A stretch of DNA of 64,000 bases from positions 124,508,722-124,572,721 of the forward strand of contig NC_133773.1 in assembly GCF_003597395.2 (NCBI RefSeq), in the 5' to 3' direction. Below the pieces are notes generated by a model. It was not told the DNA's origin. It worked only from the letters and a program-made list of their open reading frames with translations, and searched no databases. Shown here piece after piece: positions 11,455 to 22,120 of the stretch; the first letter of the stretch is position 1, and the number at the start of each line of letters is the position of its first letter. The DNA comes from Chelonoidis abingdonii (taxonomy: Eukaryota > Chordata > Testudines > Testudinidae). Both the position numbers and the translations under genes were made by a program.

Positions 11455-11732
11455 AGGCTATGAATACTCTTGAGAGCTTACAGCGGGGCAGCTGCAAGCT
11501 CTCTAGTGTAGCCACACTAAAATAACAGGAAAGAGCTCTCCCATCAGCTTACTTACTCCATCCTCAGTGCGTGGTAGTAGCAACATCAGCGAGAGAAGCT
11601 CTCCTTCCAACATAGCACTGTCCACACTGACGCTTAAGCCTACATAAGTTACATTGCTCAGGGGGACATGGCTAATTCACACCCCTGAGAGACATAATTT
11701 ATGTCGACTTAAGCTATAGTGTAGCCATAGGC
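11455..11732. mobile_element. Short TIR-type DNA element, eroded
   Basis: The left end reads aaggctatgaatactctt and the right end agtgtagccataggct, imperfect inverted repeats around gtgtagcca. An internal gtgtagccacact block supports a nonautonomous DNA transposon. It resembles the TIR element at 42442-42726. The superfamily was not determined. Confidence 0.5.
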
Positions 11733-12291
11733 TAACCCTGTCTCTGCTTAATCTATAAACTTTCAGACAAGAGGCTTTTTAAAAACAATATGAACCTCAC
11801 AGTGCTATTCCCAGGAGAACCATTCCCAATGCGAGTTGTCTCTTAGATCATATACAGCAGCAGTATCATGAGAGTAAAGTGTGACTGCAAGTCTTACTCT
11901 ATAAAATGGGGGCAAAGTATTGTCTCCTTCAATTTCTATACATGGGCCTGTGGGTCCTTACTCATAGGAGGAGTCCTATGGAAATCAACAAGGCTAGTGT
12001 GAATAAGGACTGCTCTGATGAGTAAGGATTGAAGAATCAGACCCTATTTTTGCTCTTTGATAAATTGCATGGACTGTCATTCAAACTTCAGCTTGATATT
12101 TATATTACAGTAATACCTGAAGGCCCCTTTCAAAGGGGTCAAAGTCCTATTACTCTATGCAATGTATAAATACATAAATCCTGCTCTGAAGTGCCTGCAA
12201 TTTAACTAGAGTAAACAGACAAAGGATGAAAGAGAGAAATTATTTTCTCCATGTTACAGACATGGAATCGATTAAATGAGTTGCCCAGAGT

Positions 12292-12881
12292 CAGGACCGG
12301 CGCCAGAGTTTCTTGCGCCCTAGGCGCATGGCCATTTCGCTGCCTCCCGCACCAATCCCGTGGCTCTGGTGGAGCTGCCGCAGGCATTCCTGCAGAGGGT
12401 CCGTTGGTCCGTGGCTCTGGTGGAGCTGCCGCAGGCATTCCTGCAGAGGGTCCGTTGGTCCGTGGCTCTGGTGGAGCTGCCGCAGGCATTCCTGCAGAGG
12501 GTCCGTTGGTCCGTGGCTCTGGTGGAGCTGCCGCAGGCATTCCTGCAGAGGGTCCGTTGGTCCGTGGCTCTGGTGGAGCTGCCGCAGGCATTCCTGCAGA
12601 GGGTCCGTTGGTCCGTGGCTCTGGTGGAGCTGGCACAGGTATTCCTGCAGAGGGTCCGTTGGTCCGTGGCTCCAGTGGAGGTCCAGGGGAGCAGCCAACC
12701 ATCCGCAGGCATGACTGCGGCAGCTCCACCGGAGCCGCGGACCAACGGACCCTCCGCAGGCATGCCTGCGGCAGTTCAACCAGAGCCACCTGCCACCCCC
12801 CCCTGGCAAAATGCCACCCCCTCAATAATCCTGGCACCCTAGGCGATTGCCTAGGCTGCCTAAATGGTAGCGCTGGCCCTG
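12292..12881. mobile_element. Nonautonomous hAT element with internal minisatellite and exact 8-bp TSD
   Basis: The ends are CAGGACCGGCGC and, inverted, CAGGGCCAGCGC (10 of 12 match). Both sides carry the 8-bp duplication CCCAGAGT (12284-12291 and 12882-12889), the hAT hallmark. Most of the 590-bp interior is a 51-bp tandem array. There is no transposase. Confidence 0.9.
12361..12788. repeat. 51-bp minisatellite with inverted units at one end
   Basis: Six direct 51-bp units begin at 12361, 12412, 12463, 12514, 12565 and 12616 (tggctctggtggagctgccg at the start of each; the sixth is a variant), followed by a broken seventh. Then come a partial unit (12692-12737) and a full 51-bp unit (12738-12788) in reverse complement. 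Because 51 is 17 codons, all frames stay open: the six overlapping open frames of 133-218 codons here are artefacts. Confidence 0.95.
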
Positions 12882-13157
12882 CCCAGAGTCACACAAGAAG
12901 GCTGTAGCTGAACCAACAAGAGACTCCAAAACTCCTCACTCCCAGTATAATGCCTTAACAACAAGACCATATTACCTCCTGTTGCTATAGGGACACTGTG
13001 AGATTAAAAAACATGCACTTTTATATAACAAATTCTCAGCTTAGGTTATAAACAACACCTTCAATTATTAAAACTGAAAGACTTTTAAAACTCCAGTTTA
13101 CGTTTTGTTATTTATGTTGTACAGATACTTTTTTTTCTCGTGGCTGGGACAACGTAC

Positions 13158-13388
13158 CTCAGATGAAACTATGTCATTTTTATTTATAGTCAGTCTCATA
13201 AATTTGACTTTCAGGTCTCCAGGCACTAGCCCAATGGTGTCATATGTGGGTTTTAGAGAGACAGAATTGACTGCAGTAATGCCTCCTTCATATTTATAAA
13301 TTGGGTAGTAGGTAGTCGAAAGCATGTCATGGGGAACCATACTCACATGCTGGGGGAGTCCTTGATTTTCCATTTGTGCGTTAGATGT
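13158..13388 (-). other. Open segment with splice-like borders, function unknown
   Basis: A minus-strand frame of 98 codons (13098-13394) runs through this segment. Its lower edge has a near-ideal donor (GAG then GTACGT at 13160-13152) and its upper edge an AG acceptor with a poor pyrimidine tract. The translated text (for example KYEGGITAVNSV) resembles no family I can name. It directly follows the 3' end of a Penelope-like element on the same strand, so it may be part of a repeat. Chance is quite possible. Confidence 0.15.
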
Positions 13389-13394
13389 CTGCAT

Positions 13395-14193
13395 CTACCA
13401 TGGTTGATTTGGATTTGGACAGATTGTTGTAATAAGCCATAAATCCAGCGTCTCTATTCAGTCCATGATTTGAAATGTCTAGCAAAGTTATGAATTTAAG
13501 CTCCCAGGCTCACCTTTTGAAAGTGTTATGCAGGTTTACTTTGAGGATGAGGACTGAGAGATTAGATATAGAGTGATTGCTTTGTGAAAAGTGTTCACCC
13601 ACAGGTGATAGAGCGTTCTGGTCTTTTATCATTTTCCTGTGAGTTCATTCACGAGCACAGTGGTTGTCTGCTTTCACCCACATAGTTTCTATCGAGGCAT
13701 TTAGTATACTGGATGGTGTACACTACTTGTTGTGATAGGCATCTGTAGGACCCATGGGTGGTGGGTGTTGATCATTGTAGCAGTGGCGATATGTCTGCAG
13801 GTTTTGCAGGTGTTCTGGCAGTGTCTGGTGCTGCTTTGAGTTGATGTGTCCTGGCATGTGGAGAGCTTGCTTCTGATGATGAGCTTGGTGAGGTGAAGTT
13901 GTGGGGGCGGTGTTGTTTGAAAGCCAGAAGAAGGGGTTCAGGAAAGATTTATTTCAGGATGCAGTCCCCATTTAGTATGGGTTGTAATTGTTTAATGATA
14001 TCCCACATGGGTTCCAGTATGGGGTGGAAGGTGACAACTAGTGATGTGTGATCAGAGCGGGTTTTATTTCTGTATTGAAGCACGTTCTCTCGAGGTATTT
14101 GGGTGGCCCATTCTGTGATGTAATCTACTTATCTGGTGGAGTGTCCATGTTTGGTAAAGGCAGCTTTTATAGTACCTGATGCACTTGTCTATC
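13395..14193 (-). mobile_element. Penelope-like element, family 2, decayed GIY-YIG portion
   Basis: On the minus strand a GIY-YIG-type endonuclease remnant is readable: VVYTI about a dozen residues before NYVGES (13661-13728), then a GEHFSQSN-like stretch and, further down, a GLNRDAGF stretch. Stops and frameshifts break it. Penelope-like retroelements carry this endonuclease at the C-terminus of the reverse transcriptase; the RT core itself is absent. The upstream end is abutted by an inverted terminal block. Confidence 0.7.
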
Positions 14194-14238
14194 CAACATC
14201 CTGGGACCAGCACGGCCACAACACCACAGTATTTGGGT
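14194..14238 (+). repeat. Inverted 3'-terminal block of Penelope family 2
   Basis: Reads atcctgggaccagcacggcc and continues acaacacc, the terminal block of this Penelope family, here in plus orientation while the adjoining body is on the minus strand. The same arrangement is seen in family 1 at 43134-43171. Confidence 0.5.
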
Positions 14239-14685
14239 TGTCAGTACTGCGTAGGAATGTTTAATTTGTTTTTTAAATGGTTCAACTGGATATGGGGTTT
14301 TTTTAGGTTTTTATTCATCTTAAATTAGGTAAATATATAATTTCACAAAACCTACCTTTGAGTTCACCTTTGCCCTGATAGTGTGTCTTTAAAGTTTTCT
14401 TTTTATAGAAGTGGATGTTGATTTTTCATAACTCTTTGTTGGCATAAGTATGTTTAAGTGATTGGATTGCATGTATATGATTGGCAATGGTTGACTGCAT
14501 ATGATAACTTAGAGTTCATCTCTGTCACTGTCAAATGTGGTGACAGTTGGAATCAGTTGAGGTACACAAAGTAATAGCGTCTTGGTTTAAATGGAAGGGG
14601 ACTGACAATATGGTGCTTTCAGGGAAGGGTCATTGACTCTAGAACTCATTTCCCCCATCCTCCAGAAATTACAGGGCCAAATTCT
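14239..14685. other. Gene-free stretch, nothing recognised
   Basis: A/T-rich sequence without coding character, clear termini or repeats that I can name. Confidence 0.5.
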
Positions 14686-14760
14686 ATGTTGTGTTTATGC
14701 AGGAGGCCAGAGTAGATGATCATAATGGTCCCTTCTGGCCTTTAAATCTGTGAAATAAAA
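14686..14760 (+). mobile_element. CR1 LINE 3' end
   Basis: Contains agtagatgatcataatggtc followed by ccttctggcctttaaat, the sense-strand 3' UTR end of sauropsid CR1. It is a 5'-truncated copy only tens of bases long, as is typical for CR1. Confidence 0.75.
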
Positions 14761-15263
14761 ATCGCTGAAATCTGTTATCCAACCCTGATATGAATCATAT
14801 AATGTTATAGTCCTGTACAGCAAATGAGAGTCACCAACAGTAGCGTAGTACAAACACAATAGTCCATGTTCTTATTTTTGTTACGCCAGTCTCATCCCAG
14901 TGTAACTTCGTTGAAGCTGGTGGATGACTCTGGATTTTAATTAGTATACATGAGATCCCAATGTGACCCACTATATGTAATTAGCAATATACCCCCAGCT
15001 TATGAATGCACAAGTGGGAAAGCTCTCTAGAGTATAGGGGCCAAAAATGATTCAGCTTCAGAGAGCTCTATCAACTTCACTGGGGGGATAATGAGAGCTA
15101 ATCCTAAACATCTAAGGGAGATTTGGAAAGGCACAAATAGCAGTGAGGCATCCAACTCCAATTAAAAGTTACCTGGAGTTCAGGCCCAGATTCTCAGATG
15201 TATTTAGGAGCCTACCTCCCAGATCTGGACTTAGGTGCCTGTTTGAAGAATCTTCCCATAGAA

Positions 15264-15446
15264 CAGTGTTTCTCAAACGTTTGTATTGGTGACCTCTTTC
15301 ACACAGCAAACCTATGAGTGCAACCCCCCACCCCATAAATTAAAAAAAAAAGTGTTTTTAGTTTAACACTATTATAAATGCTGGAGGCAAAGCAGGGTTT
15401 GGGGGTGGAGGCTGACAGCTCACAACCCCCAGTCTGAGAACCCCTT
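15264..15446. mobile_element. Short nonautonomous hAT element with exact 8-bp TSD
   Basis: The 183-bp element starts CAGTGTTTCTCAAAC and its inverted end reads AAGGGGTTCTCAGAC (11 of 15 match). Flanks are the 8-bp duplication CCATAGAA (15256-15263 and 15447-15454). The 92-codon minus frame overlapping it is not a gene. Confidence 0.85.
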
Positions 15447-15984
15447 CCATAGAACATAAAGACTCTCCCTGACCTCAGTGGTCTTTGGGTCATGTCCTTA
15501 GTCTTCTGTAAGGCTGCATGAAATCTACTGCCACTAGTTGTGCTCTTTGTAGCATTTATAGTTGAACACGCATGCACGCACTCTTGCCATGTTTGTATGA
15601 GAGCTAGAAGAACTTGAAGGAGCTCTCTGCTGAGCTAGTTCTTTCTTTCTTTTCATAGGCATCTTCCTAGTAAACCAAATGTTCAACAAAGTTATTTCTA
15701 TTTAAAAAAATAAGATCCTCCTGCCCCCTTAAACCACAACGTTATTATCGTTGTAGAAAGGGATACGTCTCTTTTCTAATAAATAAGGGGAAGAGTTCAA
15801 AGGGCAGATAGGCTTTCAACTCCCATTGACCTGACGGTCCTTTGTGACTGGGAAACACCCCTAGATAAACAAAAAGGATGATAGGATAACCTGATTTACT
15901 AAACATCTGGAAATTCTCTTTAATCTTTAAAAGTAGGCTCAACATCAATATTGAAAATGATGCAGACTCGCCAGTTGTACAAGC

Positions 15985-16067
15985 AGGGTAAGATTCTGTG
16001 GCCTGCATTGTGCAGGAGGTCAGACTAGATGATCATAATGGTCCCTTCTGACCTTAAAGTCTTTGTG
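15985..16067 (+). mobile_element. CR1 LINE 3' end
   Basis: A second CR1 tail: gtgcaggaggtcagactaga then tgatcataatggtcccttct and gaccttaaagtc. Sense strand is plus. The sequence on both sides (15455-15984 and 16068-16330) holds nothing I can name. Confidence 0.8.
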
Positions 16068-16329
16068 TTCATCTGCTGACAATGCATTCTGTACTTACGC
16101 TTGCAAGAGACATGATTTGTGTTATAAATATTCTACAGAACACCGAGATCCAATTGAATGGATGAGCTGGAAATTCCATAAGTGATTAAGGAGATAAGCT
16201 GGGATAACAAAATGGGATAAAAGGCAAAGAATGAGTAGCCTGTCCTGGATTTATGCAGTTACATTGTGAGGGATTCCAGGCATTTTTAAATGTGAACGTA
16301 GGTTTCATTGAATGTGTGACTCTGGGGCA

Positions 16330-16560
16330 TGATATAAGCATTAATGGCCAGATTTTCTAAAGACCTCAGGGGCAGACTTTCAGGTGTTCAGCACCTGCAT
16401 TTGGGGGCAGATTTTCAAAAGTGCTCAGCCCCCTGCTACTCCCATTGTGACAATTATAACTAGATTTGTTGAGCTCTTCTGAAAAATTCACCATTTATTT
16501 TGGTGTTTAAATTGGAACTGAGCGCTTTTGTAAAGTCAGCCTCCAGTGAGAGCTGAGCTC
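16330..16560. repeat. Old interspersed repeat fragment
   Basis: Wording such as ggccagattttctaaagacc, ttcagcacctgcatt and gcagattttcaaaagtgctc repeats within the block in variant form and resembles conserved amniote repeat tails. It is too eroded to classify. Confidence 0.4.
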
Positions 16561-16601
16561 TTTTGAAAATATGGCTTATAATCTTTTTATTTTTCTTTCA
16601 G

Positions 16602-16748
16602 CTGGGGTGGATGAGGTGTCCAAAATCAGTGGGCGCACCGCGCCTCCTTCTGCTCGCCCTACCAAGGTTGGCACCAACCACTGGCAGCAGCAGCCTCTGC
16701 CACAGCACCTGGAGGAGAGGGGAGAGCCTAGGGCATGCGGCTTGGAGA
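16602..16748 (+). other. Exon-like open segment between splice-site-like borders
   Basis: A strong pyrimidine tract ending in AG (tttttatttttctttcag at 16584-16601) precedes a 147-base stretch, open for 49 codons in the frame that begins AGVDEVSKISG, and a GTGAGT donor follows at 16749. The translated text has no family I recognise. No partner exon is visible in this window, so it could be chance or a repeat. Confidence 0.2.
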
Positions 16749-18951
16749 GTGAGTCCACCCTACAGTCCACCCCACAGCAAAGTGCTGGGCCTGGCTCCCC
16801 ACTCTGGGCATGGTGACTTGCTGGATGCAATCAGAGTGCCACTCACTCAAATGTGGCCCAGCTGCCTGGCTATCATGACAGAGAGATGGCTGGGCTAAAC
16901 CTGATATGGTGGCTCTCTGCAATGGGACCCATGGACCCCAGTTAAAGCTGCCACTGCTTTCAATTCATTAGGGCTCTGGTTCAGAAAGCACGTTTAATTT
17001 TAAGATTATGCAAAGTCCCACTGGTTTTATCTAAAGTTGGTCAGAAAGAGGTTTCTTCCACAGAAAAATTTGTTTTCGTCAAAAATTGAAATTTTCAGCT
17101 GAGAACTACTAAAACCACCAAAATTTCAGGCAACAGCTGCCAAAACCAGAAAACTTTTTGGCCAAAACCCAAAAATTGTACAGTAGGGAGCCAGTCATTT
17201 CATCAGCTAAATGTGCTGAAGAGTGTTCTTCTGAAGCAGGACTATTTAGTTCACAGTGAAAGCACAGCAGGAGCTCTAGGAAGCAGTGTGTCATGTGTGT
17301 GTCCACTGTTACTCCTAGCCCATGCAGAGGGTCTGAAGAGATGTGGCTACCCTTCCTCTCTCACAATCTCTACCTTTTTTGGAGTGGGCGGCTGGCAGCA
17401 TTGTTGGCTAAACAGTGTTCCCATGGGAATGCACAACTTGCAGTTATGTCCAGTCCTTGCAGAAGAGACCCCTTGAGACCTTCCTTTCTGTACATCAGTC
17501 AATCAGCGTCAGCCAATCTGTTTCAAAGAAAAAAGTAATTTAAAAAGAGAATTAAATTGTGCACGCAATTGAAATCTGAGAGGAAGCTATCATTTTAAAG
17601 AAGAGAGTAGGCAAATGTTGCACTTGTGGTGTTTCAGTCAAAATACTGTAATGTAAAGCAATGTCATAACCAGTTTCTTTGACAAACTGCCTGAAACCAT
17701 TCCCCCTTGTTCAATGACCTTTTCCTGGCTTCCTGGCATTTAAGCCCCTATGGGTTATGTGTCTGGATAATTTTCCAGCTTAATTCTGTTCACACAGATA
17801 CTCAAGACAAACTCAGTCAGCAACCACCAGAACATTCACTCACAGGCTGCTATTTTAGCTTTCATTTAAGTCAGAGGTTTTTGGACAAAAGCCCTGAGCA
17901 GACTGTCATCACTCCTGCAATGCCCACTCTGCTGTTCAGCTTTGCTATAACCTGCCTAACAAGTCCATTTCTCCTCCTTCTGCCACATGGCTTATTCTGT
18001 CCCATAAAGAAAACAAATCTACAATCAAATTATTGAAAACTTGAAGATTGGCATCATTTTGCTGTTCATTCCAGGGCATTGAATTAAATGTGGGATTTTA
18101 TGTGCATTGAATACAATGTGGGATTTAATATTAATTAGGGATGTCGTATATATCGCAGCGTATGAATTACAGGCAATGAAAACAGATTATTCTGCACCAT
18201 CATAAGACTTGCATAATTTTGAAAACGTAAATGCAATAATATCCAGTACTAGGCATTAATTAAGTTTATACTGCCTTTCTGTATAGATAATAGGCCTGGG
18301 TATATATGTAATCACTTACATCAGTTTAATACCAGTCTATATTGTTTGACTTCGGTGGAGTTCCTCCTGATTTACATTTGAGTAAGTGGCAGAAGAATAA
18401 ATCCCAGTGTGTCCTTCCAAACAGACATAGACTGTTTGCTAAGATAGCACATGATGTACCGTACTTTGAAGAACAAACAACAACAACAAAAATCCTTTTA
18501 ACTGCAAGGGCCATATTGTGCCTGAATGCTCCAGTAATCTTCTATGCAAGGCGGGGAGGGGATAAAGGGCACAAGAAGTCCCCTGTCATGCTCCTGCACA
18601 ATAGCTGAGTGCAGCTGCAGCCCTCCCCCCCTCCCCTGGTTTCTCCCTCAAAACCGGCTGTGGGTGCAGGTAGGAGGCAGGACCATGACTCCACCTCTGT
18701 AATAAGCTGGCAGGGCACGTATGTGGTAGTGTGCCGCTCACCCTGAAGGGTGCATTCATCCTGCAAGCTGTAGATCTCTGGCAGGAATTCTGACGCCATG
18801 AGGATGAATTCTACCTGCAGGTCTCACTAAGGTGGTGGAGTGCCACATTGCCCTGCCATGGGTCATTGCCAAACAGGTGTGACAGAGCCTTATAGCAGCA
18901 AACTACATTTGAGGTTTCTTAAATGGCATCACCCCTTAGAATAATATTAGA
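16749..18951. other. Gene-free stretch
   Basis: Contains a diverged gaaaatttttc-type repeat at about 17040-17170 and a small tandem duplication at 18074-18131 (cattgaattaaatgtgggat then cattgaatacaatgtgggat). Open frames up to about 109 codons lack domains. Nothing else is recognised. Confidence 0.5.
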
Positions 18952-18959
18952 GTCTAACA

Positions 18960-20768
18960 CAGGGGTCGGCAACCTTTCAGAAGCGGTGTGCCTAGTCTTC
19001 ATTTATTCACTCTAATTTAAGGTTTCCCGTGCCAGTAATACAATTTAATGTTTTTGGAAGGTCTCTCTCTAGAAGTCTATAAACTATTGTTGTATGTAAA
19101 GTAAACAAGTTTTTTAAAATGTTTAAGAAGCTTCATTTAAAATTAAATTAAAATGCAGATCTTATCAGTTTAGTGCAGTGGTTCTTAACCTGGGGTGCAC
19201 GCACCCCCTAGGGCAGAGCCGGTGCAAGGATATATTGTGCCCTAGGCAAAACTTTCACCCTGTGGCCCCCTCCCCCACACATTGGTTCCTTGAGGAGCAA
19301 ATCCCAATGAGCCTTTATAGACCTCAGGGGCCAGCCATGCCCGGTGTGTGCTCCCCAGACCAGGTTCCCCCCTCCCAGTCCCTTGAACTCCTCTGGAGGG
19401 TGCACAGCCCCTCCGCGAGCCCACTCCACCCCACCCCAGTGGCCCTCACCCCGAGTCCACTCACTGGCTTTGCCAGGCTTGGGCTGCTGCAGCAGCTGGC
19501 AGGGAGGAACCACCTTCTGGAGGCACTGGAGAGCCAGAGCATGCCGCTTGTGGCAGCAGCGAGTCCCAGCCATGGAGGAACCGGCGCGGTGCAGGGGGGC
19601 AGGAGTGCTGCAAAGGCAGCGGTGCCGCTAGTGAGGAGCAGCTGTGACCCCCCGCCCCTCCTGCTCAGACTGTGGCCTGGCACCCCCCAAGGGGCTCCTG
19701 CAAGCTGCAATGGATGTATGCGGGCGCCAACACCCATGCGCCCCCTAGCTCCTCCCTCGCCTAGGGTTACCATATTTCAACAATCAAAAAGAGGGGAGAA
19801 CCCTGCCCTAGCCCCGCCCTCATCCACTCCCTCCCACATCCCACCCTGACTGCCCCCATCAGAACCCCCAACCCCCACTGTTTCTTGTCCCCTAACTGCC
19901 CCCTCCTGGAACTCCTGCCCCTAACTGCCCCCCAGAACCTCACCCCTTACCTAAGCCTCCTTGCAACTTGTCCCCTGACTGCCCCCTCCTGAGACCCCAC
20001 CACCCTAACTGTCTCCCTAGCATCCTACCCTCTACCTGTCCCCTGACTGCCCCAACCCTTATCCACACACCTGCCCCCAGAGAGACCTCCAGGACTCTCA
20101 CACCCCATCCAACCACTCCCCAGCCCCTGACAGGACCTTCCAAAACCCTGATCCATCCAATCCTTCCCCTGCTTCCTGACTGCCCCCCGGGACTCCCCTT
20201 ACCATGCCCATGCCGGTCAGATGCTGGCTCTACATGGAGGCAAAACTCCACGTGGAGTGCTGAGGCAGTCGGAGGGGGGGAGCTGCAGGAGGAGCAGCAG
20301 CAGCTCACACTTCCGGGAGCTGCAGAACCTGTGTGCAGTGAGAGGGGAGCCGGGGGGCGTGCCCACCCGGGCTGTGGCCCAGTGTCCTCCCCAGAGGGCT
20401 CCTGCAGTGGATGCATGCGGGCGGCTGTCCCCATGTGCCCCCCGGTCCCGCCTTGCCACACTCAGGCTCTACAGCTCCCGGGAGTGTGAGCCACTGCCAC
20501 GATCCCTCCTGCAGCAGGCTCAGGGCCCCGCGTCCCGGCAGCTCACACTCCCAGGAGCCGCAGAACCTGAGCGCGGTGGGGGGGAGCTGGGGGGGTGCAC
20601 CTGCCGCTGGTCTGGGGTCCCGGCCGCCACCCCCGCTCAGCCTCCTGTGGGCTGAGTGATTGGAACCCCAGGCCAGCAGGATGCTGAGCGGGGCCAGCGG
20701 CCTGGACCCCGGCCAGCAGCCATGTGGCAGGCAAAATCGGCTCGCGTGCCGTAGGTTGCCGGCCCCTG
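18960..20768. mobile_element. Large nonautonomous hAT element with exact 8-bp TSD
   Basis: The ends match as inverted repeats: CAGGGGTCGGCAACCT on the left and, inverted, CAGGGGCCGGCAACCT on the right. Flanks are the 8-bp duplication GTCTAACA (18952-18959 and 20769-20776). The 1809-bp interior has no transposase; it holds remnants of other hAT-like termini (19176, 19214), a CCCTGACTGCCCC-rich minisatellite and a GC-rich block. Open frames up to 223 codons inside are low-complexity by-products. Confidence 0.9.
19800..20200. repeat. C-rich degenerate minisatellite inside the hAT element
   Basis: Imperfect units built on cccctgactgccccctcctg and cccctaactgccccc, roughly 25-60 bases each. A similar array occurs at 32640-33010 inside another hAT-like element. 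Beyond it (20230-20660) longer GC-rich units recur, each with a cagctcacact...ggagc...gcagaacctg block. Confidence 0.75.
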
Positions 20769-20776
20769 GTCTAACA

Positions 20777-22115
20777 TTTTTTGCCTTATTTTGAAAGATG
20801 CATCCAAACACCTATTTTTGCGAACTACTTTGTGCATATTTACAAGTAGAAGGAGGGCAGAAACTGCAGCAGACTGTACTTTAGTTGATAGCCTCAGCTA
20901 CTGGAAGGCAGTATGGGGATGGGATGGTGATTTAAAGATTACTAGTGATATGGGAAGGAAGAGGCTTTTACTCCAAGCTTTCCAACAGTGTCTATTATTG
21001 TTCTTTACAAAGAATTGCTATGAAATGTGGGCTACTTTGTGTAAAACAAACAGCCCATTCCATGAGTTCTTCCTGCAGGCAGCATGATATATAGATGAAA
21101 GAGGATATGTAGTTGTTCATGACAAGCATACTGTCAAGCATACGCGTACTGTGTTACCGTCTCTTTTTTCAGATGTGAGAAAAGTTTGGAGAGGATTTCA
21201 AAAAAACAAATTTCAGATAGTTTAGCTGGTGGAGTGTCTCATACCAAAAACTTTCTGAAGAATATATATTAGTATCACTGCACTGCTAATTTGTTTTGAA
21301 AGAAGAAACTGAACGACTATTGGAAATGTATATTGTAATAAGATGCAGAAATATATTATTTACTATGCTTGAGATTTCCATCTCTTTAAAGAAAATGAAA
21401 TGTTTGTTTTCAATTGTCAATGATCCATGTTTCTGGTTGCCTTTTATGTGTTTTTTAATTGATTGCTACCGAAATTAATATATTGGCATTCATTGTTAAA
21501 TATGAGTAAGACTGTCAATTTTGACACTATGTTGCCTTTTAGCTCTTGATTTATCCTTTTTCTTGTTTCCACAAAATGGTTCTTCAGTATCCTTTCAGTG
21601 ACAACAATGAAACACCTATATACTTGAATTGTGTGGGTGTGTTTTTGATAAACAGAGAAAGAATACTTGACCTTGAAGAGTAAGGGTGTATGGGAACAAG
21701 GGAGCAAGATTCCTTTGCTTTCAGTTGAACGTTTCATTATGATACTTTGCAAATATTTCACCCCCTTCAGTTTCCTTGCACAACCACCCCGGGAGTCATA
21801 ATTCACCACTCGAGAAACACTGACTTAGTGAATCATCACAAATGCAGTTCCAAATTAATGAATATAATACAGACAACTGTAATTCTGGAGTCTTATTAAT
21901 AGAACCTAGCTGTCCTTAGTCCCAGTCCAGTTCTCTCTCCCCAGGGCAACACTGCCTCCCTTTGGGGGGCAGGGGAAGTAGGTGTATGTTTTAGCGGCGA
22001 TGGTTAAATAAATAAAATAATTGTGACACTGTATGGAATATGGGGGACGCTTTATGATATTGTTAACAGCAATATTATAAAACTGCAAGAAATCTTTCCA
22101 GACATACCATATAAT
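20777..22115. other. Gene-free stretch ending in a hAT-like terminus
   Basis: Mostly A/T-rich. At about 21800-21822 the text ccactcgagaaacactg looks like the right end of a hAT element of the type at 15264, but I cannot pair it with a left end. The 121-codon minus frame at 21444-21809 is A/T-driven and not convincing. Confidence 0.45.
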
Positions 22116-22120
22116 GAAAA

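Larger units (their letters stand above)
12236..12975 (+). mobile_element. MIR-like tRNA-core SINE, split by a hAT insertion
   Basis: The flanks of the hAT element join into one old SINE: acagacatggaat... gagttgcccagagt, then cacacaagaaggctgtagct... ccttaacaacaagacc. This wording (ttgcccagagtcacacaa) is the conserved core of MIR-like SINEs. The insertion gives the relative age: the SINE is older than the hAT copy. Confidence 0.65.

Noticed and set aside
12202..12907. Six overlapping open frames of 133-218 codons on both strands
   Set aside because: All arise from the 51-bp array, whose length is a multiple of three, inside a nonautonomous hAT element. No start context, domain or coding signal.
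19176..21822. A hAT element spanning CAGTGGTTCTTAACC to GAGAAACACTG with flanks GTTTAGTG/ACTTAGTG
   Set aside because: It would partly overlap the 18960-20768 element, which has perfect TSDs and better TIRs; two simple insertions cannot overlap this way, and the octamers match at only 6 of 8.
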